Part shown: piece after piece, positions 60,158 through 64,000 of the stretch | Numbering within the stretch: the first letter of the stretch is position 1 | Layout: every line of letters begins with the position of its first letter | Made by a program: the position numbers and the translations under genes | The notes under the pieces: model-generated | What the model saw: only the letters and a program-made list of their open reading frames with translations | Databases searched by the model: none | Told to the model about the DNA's origin: nothing | Assembly: GCF_000280905.1 (NCBI RefSeq) | Contig: NZ_ALAP01000099.1 | Location: 24,996-88,995, forward strand | Direction of reading: 5' to 3' | Source of the DNA: Streptomyces sp. AA1529 | GTDB taxonomy: Bacteria; Actinomycetota; Actinomycetes; Streptomycetales; Streptomycetaceae | Length of the DNA stretch: 64,000 bases

Positions 60158-62514
60158 GCGCCGCACGCCGAGGGCCGCTGCGTGGTCGCGCGGGCGCCCT
60201 GAGCCGTGTCGTCCGCTCCGGGGTGGGCCGGCGCCGCGTGCAGACTGCGGTGATCGCGCTCGCCGTGCTGATCGCCGTGGCCTCCTCCGTACTCGCCGGA
60301 TCGCTGCTCGCCGCCTCCAGCGGGCCGTTCGACGCTGCCTTCGCGCGGCAGGACGGTGCGCATCTGTCCGTGCAGTACGCGCCGGGCACCGGCGACGCCG
60401 AACTGCGGGCCACCGGCGACGCCGCCGGGGTGAGCGCCGCGGCGGGTCCCTTCCGTACGACTGTGCTCACCCCGCGCTTCTCCGACGGCTTCCCCGCGCC
60501 GCCGATGACCGTGGTCGGACGAGCCGAGCCGGGCGGAGACGTCGACCGCCTCGTCCTGACCGCGGGCCGATGGGCCACCGGCCCGGGCGAGATCGTGCTG
60601 CCGGCCGGCGGCTGGAGCTCCCCGGTCATCGGCCGGCAGGTCACCTTCCCCGATCTGCCGGGCAGTCCGGCCCTCGAGGTGGTCGGCGCGGCCCGCTCCG
60701 CGACCGGCACCGCCGAAGCCTGGGTCACCCCGGCCCAGCTCACCGCCCTCACCCCGCACGGGCAGCCGACCGGCCGCCAGATGCTCTACCGCTTCGCCGC
60801 GGCGAACACCGCCGACCAGGTCGCGGCCGGCCGCAAGGCGGTGACCGCACAGCTGCCCGCGAAGGCGGTCGCCGGGTCCCAGTCCTGGCTCACCGTGAAG
60901 AAGCACGTCGAACGGGACACCGCGCTCTACGTCCCCTTCCTGATGGCGTTCGGGGTGCTCGGTCTGGTCATGTCCGTGCTGATCGTGGGCAATGTGGTCG
61001 CGACCACGGTCGGCTCCGGCATCCGCAGGATCGGCATCCTCAAGGCGATCGGTTTCACTCCCGCCCAGGTCGTACGCGCCTACCTGGGCCAGGCCCTGCT
61101 GCCGACGCTCATGGGCACGGCGCTCGGCGTCGTGACGGGCCATCTGCTCGCCGTCCCGATCCTGTCCGACGCCGAAGACGTCTACGGCACCAGCGGGTTG
61201 GGGGTGGAGCCGTGGGTGGACGCGGCCGTGATCGCCGGGGTGCTCGGTCTGGTGACCGCGACCGCCTGCGCCGGCGCCTGGCGGGCCGGCCGACTGCGCA
61301 CCGTCGACGCCCTCGCCACGGGCCGCGACCGGCAAGCAGTCCGCGGCCGGCGGGCGGCACGCCTGGCGGCACGGCTGCCCGTGCCCCGTCCGGTCGCGCT
61401 CGGCCTGACGCGGCCCTTCGCCCGGCCCGCCCGCACCCTGGCCATGGGCACGGCCATCGTGTTCGGCGCCGTCGCCGTCACCTTCACGGTGGGCCTGGGC
61501 TCCTCTCTCGGAGAGGTGATGACGGCCCGGGACCATGACGCCGCGGATGTCACCATCGGAGTCCTCCACCCCGCTGTCCCCGGTACGGAGAAGCGGCCCG
61601 CCGACCCGAGCAAGGTGATCGAGGAACAGCCCGGCACCCGGGCACACTTCGGCACGGCCACCACGTCGGTGACAGTGGCCGGTGTGTCCGGCTCGACCCG
61701 TGTCACCGCGTTCACCGGTGATGCCTCGTGGGCCGGGTACGCGATGGTCGCCGGACGCTGGCTCCACAAGCCCGGGGAGGCCGTCGTACCGACCGGATTC
61801 CTCACCGCGACCGGACGGCGGGTGGGCGACGTCATCACCCTCGACGGCCGCCGGGCGCCCGTCACCGTGCGGATCGTGGGCGAGATCCTCGACCCCCGCC
61901 ATGACGGCATGCAGGTGCTCACGGACGCCGCGACGCTCAGGTCCGCCGAACCGGGCCTCGCGCCCACGGCCCACCACATCGCGGTCACCTCCGGCACGGA
62001 CGCGGGCAGTTACACGGACGCTCTGAACGAGGATCTGCGCCCGCTGGGCCTGACCGCCGACGTGGGCGGCTCCGAGGGCGGAAGCGAGATGGTCGTCACC
62101 CTCAACTCCCTGTCCGCGCTGCTGACCCTGCTGCTCGTCGCGGTCGCCGCGCTCGGCGTACTGAGCGGTGTGCTCCTCGACACCCGCGAGCGGGTCCGCG
62201 AGCTGGGCATCCACAAGGCGCTCGGCATGACTCCGCGCCAGACCACCAGCATGGTCCTCACCTCGGTCGTCGTGACCGGCCTGGCCGGCGGCGTCCTCGG
62301 GGTGCCCCTGGGGATGGCCCTGCACGGCTGGGTGCTGCCCGCGATGGCCGACAGCGCGGGCCTGCGGCTGCCGGACACGGTGCTCGCCGTGTATCAGGCG
62401 CCGGAGCTGGTGCTCCTGTGTCTGGGCGGACTGGTCGTCGCCGTCCTCGGGGCGCTGCTGCCGGCCCGGTGGGCGGCCCGGATGCGGACGGCTGCCGCCT
62501 TGCGCACGGAGTAG
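60154..62514 (+). CDS. FtsX-family ABC permease
   Basis: 786 residues from a TTG start that has GGAGG 7 bp upstream and overlaps the ATPase stop. One helix (about 30-50) and an extracytoplasmic domain lead to the first FtsX domain (about 270-410; GSGIRRIGILKAIGFTPAQVVRAYLGQALLPTLMG). A second helix and extracytoplasmic domain and the second FtsX domain (about 660-780; RVRELGIHKALGMTPRQTTSMVLTSVVVTGLAGG) follow. It probably exports or senses a membrane-active compound. It is a distant relative of the permease at 54608. Confidence 0.9.
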   Translation: MSAARRGPLRGRAGALSRVVRSGVGRRRVQTAVIALAVLIAVASSVLAGSLLAASSGPFDAAFARQDGAHLSVQYAPGTGDAELRATGDAAGVSAAAGPFRTTVLTPRFSDGFPAPPMTVVGRAEPGGDVDRLVLTAGRWATGPGEIVLPAGGWSSPVIGRQVTFPDLPGSPALEVVGAARSATGTAEAWVTPAQLTALTPHGQPTGRQMLYRFAAANTADQVAAGRKAVTAQLPAKAVAGSQSWLTVKKHVERDTALYVPFLMAFGVLGLVMSVLIVGNVVATTVGSGIRRIGILKAIGFTPAQVVRAYLGQALLPTLMGTALGVVTGHLLAVPILSDAEDVYGTSGLGVEPWVDAAVIAGVLGLVTATACAGAWRAGRLRTVDALATGRDRQAVRGRRAARLAARLPVPRPVALGLTRPFARPARTLAMGTAIVFGAVAVTFTVGLGSSLGEVMTARDHDAADVTIGVLHPAVPGTEKRPADPSKVIEEQPGTRAHFGTATTSVTVAGVSGSTRVTAFTGDASWAGYAMVAGRWLHKPGEAVVPTGFLTATGRRVGDVITLDGRRAPVTVRIVGEILDPRHDGMQVLTDAATLRSAEPGLAPTAHHIAVTSGTDAGSYTDALNEDLRPLGLTADVGGSEGGSEMVVTLNSLSALLTLLLVAVAALGVLSGVLLDTRERVRELGIHKALGMTPRQTTSMVLTSVVVTGLAGGVLGVPLGMALHGWVLPAMADSAGLRLPDTVLAVYQAPELVLLCLGGLVVAVLGALLPARWAARMRTAAALRTE

Positions 62515-62870
62515 GCCCACCGCGGACGACCGCCCGGCACGGTCATGAGCGAGTCCTCCGCCGTCGAGCACGGAGACGCATCCCCCGGAACTCCCCAATG
62601 CCCCGGTCTCCCGGAGACTGGGGCATTCGGACCGGGCGCGCACCGGGTGGCTGCCCGCCGGTGGCCGGCCCCTGGGCGCCCCGGCCCCGTCCGACACGGT
62701 GGTGGTGTGTGCCGCCGGTCATCGGGACTCCTGTACGGGCGTTCGGTCCCTCGGTACGAGGCTGAAGACCGCGGGGTTCCTCGGAGGCCGTCGTGCGGGG
62801 ATTCCCCGGCGAACGGGCACGGAACGTCCGCCGGCCCGGCCTCGACCGCCGGGGCCTGCGGCGGGGGACC
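62515..62870. terminator. 356-bp convergent gap with strong hairpin
   Basis: AATGCCCCGGTCTC (62597-62610) pairs with GAGACTGGGGCATT (62614-62627) through 13 Watson-Crick pairs and one G-U around a 3-nt loop. It lies 82 bp after the permease stop and should end that transcript. The rest of the gap, up to the serine hydrolase at 62871, shows no gene. Confidence 0.7.
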
Positions 62871-63881
62871 TCAGCGGGCCAGCCGCCGGTGGATCGCGCG
62901 GGACGCGGCCTCGACGGTGTCGACGCCCTCGGCCATCGTCCTGTTGTCCTGGGACAGCACGGCGATTCCGTAGTCGTGGCCGCCCTCGGTGAACGCCCCG
63001 AGACTGTTGACCCGCCAGCCATGGGTGGCACGCGGCAGCCACCCGTTCTTCACCTGCACCGTGGCGTCCTTCGGCGCACCGGCGGGGGTGCCCCAACGCT
63101 GGCCGGGAACGACCTCGCCCATGAGGCCGAGCGCGTACGCACGGGATCCGGCATCCAGCACCCGGTTGCCCGAGGTGAGCAACTCGAGCAGCTTGACCTC
63201 GTCCCGGGCCGTGACCTGGGTGAGCCCCCAGCTGCCCCGGGGGCCCGGCTCGGTGTCCCGCATACCGGCCAGGTCCAGGAAGTGCTGCACGCCACCGCGC
63301 CCGACCTGGCCCCACAGCGCGCTCGTGGCGTCGTTGTCCGAAGTGGTGATCATGGCAGTGGCACGCTTCTTCTCCTGCGGAGTGAGCGCGCGGTGGTCCT
63401 CCTCGGCACGCCGCAGCAGCGCACCGAGCAAGGTGGCCTTCACGACGCTCGCCGAGTCATAGGCGGCGCTCGCACGCAATCCGCACGTGGTGCCGGACGA
63501 GCGGTCGTACAGCGCGACCGCCGTCGAGCTGTGGCGCGGGCGGAGAGCGGCGGCGACCGCCCCGGAGAGCTCGTGCGCCAGGGCACGGTCGTGCGATCTG
63601 CACACCACATGGGAGCTGCCCACCGGTGCACGGGCCGTCGCCTTCGCGGCGCTGTCGGCTGCGACGGATGCCCCCGCACTGTCCGCCGCGGCAGGCGCTC
63701 CGGCGGCCGTGCCGCAGAGCAGGACAGCCGTCATCAGCCCGAGGGCCCGACCCGCTCGGCGCCGCTCGCCGGTGCGGCCCGGCCCGGGCGCGGCGCGCCG
63801 CGCCCGGCCTCCCGCAGCGCCACCCCGGGCCGGGTCCTGGCGTGCAGGACGCAGCGCAGTCGATTTTCCGCTCTTCCTCAT
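62871..63881 (-). CDS. Secreted class A beta-lactamase-like serine hydrolase
   Basis: 336 residues. A long Arg-rich n-region and a hydrophobic stretch (about 47-62) form an export signal. The beta-lactamase-like domain has Ser145-x-x-Lys148 (SVVK), Ser181-Asp-Asn183 (SDN) and Lys278-Asn-Gly280 (KNG in place of KTG). I do not find the ExxLN omega-loop of true class A enzymes; the matching region reads MRDTEPGPRGSWGLTQVTA. It may be a peptidase, esterase or weak beta-lactamase acting outside the cell. GGGAAG precedes the ATG at 63881. The last 119 bp of the window show nothing else. Confidence 0.85.
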   Translation of the reverse strand: MRKSGKSTALRPARQDPARGGAAGGRARRAAPGPGRTGERRRAGRALGLMTAVLLCGTAAGAPAAADSAGASVAADSAAKATARAPVGSSHVVCRSHDRALAHELSGAVAAALRPRHSSTAVALYDRSSGTTCGLRASAAYDSASVVKATLLGALLRRAEEDHRALTPQEKKRATAMITTSDNDATSALWGQVGRGGVQHFLDLAGMRDTEPGPRGSWGLTQVTARDEVKLLELLTSGNRVLDAGSRAYALGLMGEVVPGQRWGTPAGAPKDATVQVKNGWLPRATHGWRVNSLGAFTEGGHDYGIAVLSQDNRTMAEGVDTVEAASRAIHRRLAR

Positions 63882-64000
63882 GCCGTTCTTCCCGTTTCGG
63901 TGCGTGGCCGGGTCGAGACCCGGCGTGCTCGGTGGGACGGGCCGGCTCCTCAGCCGGAGCGCCGGGCGGGTGTCCGCGCCGACGGCCCGCTGTCCGGGGC

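Noticed and set aside
62545..62973. A small plus-strand gene after the second FtsX permease
   Set aside because: It contains the terminator hairpin at 62597-62627, has no recognisable domain and runs into the antisense of the serine hydrolase.
1..64000. tRNA, rRNA, CRISPR arrays, insertion sequences or prophage genes
   Set aside because: I looked for cloverleaf-like T-loop sequences, regularly spaced repeats, transposase or integrase motifs and flanking inverted repeats, and saw none; a tRNAscan-SE or IS search would be more sensitive than reading by eye.

Overview
The window is very GC-rich actinobacterial DNA, almost certainly Streptomyces or a close relative. The evidence is the dense third-position GC codon use, common GTG starts, ATGA/GTGA/TTGA gene overlaps, AfsR/SARP-type and MmyB-type regulators, a modular type I polyketide synthase, Zur-controlled zinc-free ribosomal proteins, an alpha-glucoside (agl-type) operon and a chitinase with dre/chi-type promoter repeats. 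I see no rRNA, tRNA, CRISPR array, insertion sequence or phage gene.

Layout. 1-4885: a partial DUF1801 gene, a large LuxR-type ATPase regulator, a VOC protein, a flavin/F420-type oxidoreductase and a VanZ protein. 4968-19076: a compact biosynthetic locus. Its minus-strand operon (10333 to 4968) encodes a PaaA-like di-iron protein, a radical SAM enzyme, an acyl carrier protein, a FabF-like ketosynthase, an InhA/FabI-like enoyl reductase and a branched-chain aminotransferase. Divergent from it is a ketosynthase protein that looks like a PKS module with the acyltransferase removed. A fully reducing module (KS-AT-DH-ER-KR-ACP) overlaps a hotdog thioesterase gene. The set could build a short, reduced, probably methyl-branched acyl chain and then modify it by radical and di-iron chemistry. 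I cannot assign the product, and this is the best candidate for something undescribed.

19241-30512: mostly divergent regulator/enzyme pairs (MmyB/aldo-keto reductase, SARP/hydrolase, cupin/LysR, TetR/quinone reductase, WYL/VOC). Two of them have readable operators between the partners. 30708-33229: a zinc-starvation island around a 21-bp Zur box, with S14 and L28 leftwards and L33, L31, a CobW-like protein and S18 rightwards. The CobW-like gene carries an in-frame TAG.

33381-46118: a SnoaL-like protein, a group II PLP decarboxylase, a large membrane sensor/SpoIIE-phosphatase/kinase, a thioredoxin-reductase-like flavoenzyme with an XRE-cupin regulator, a methyltransferase, a DHA2-type MFS exporter, a membrane protein, a GH18 chitinase and a GNAT acetyltransferase. 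46317-53099: an agl-like operon (GH13 hydrolase, binding lipoprotein, two permeases, no ATPase) and a second solute-binding protein whose lipobox cysteine is Tyr. 53273-62514: two ABC-FtsX export modules, one led by a PadR regulator and the other divergent from a LuxR-type two-component system. 62871-63881: a secreted class A beta-lactamase-like serine hydrolase. Hairpins that look like factor-independent terminators lie between most convergent pairs.
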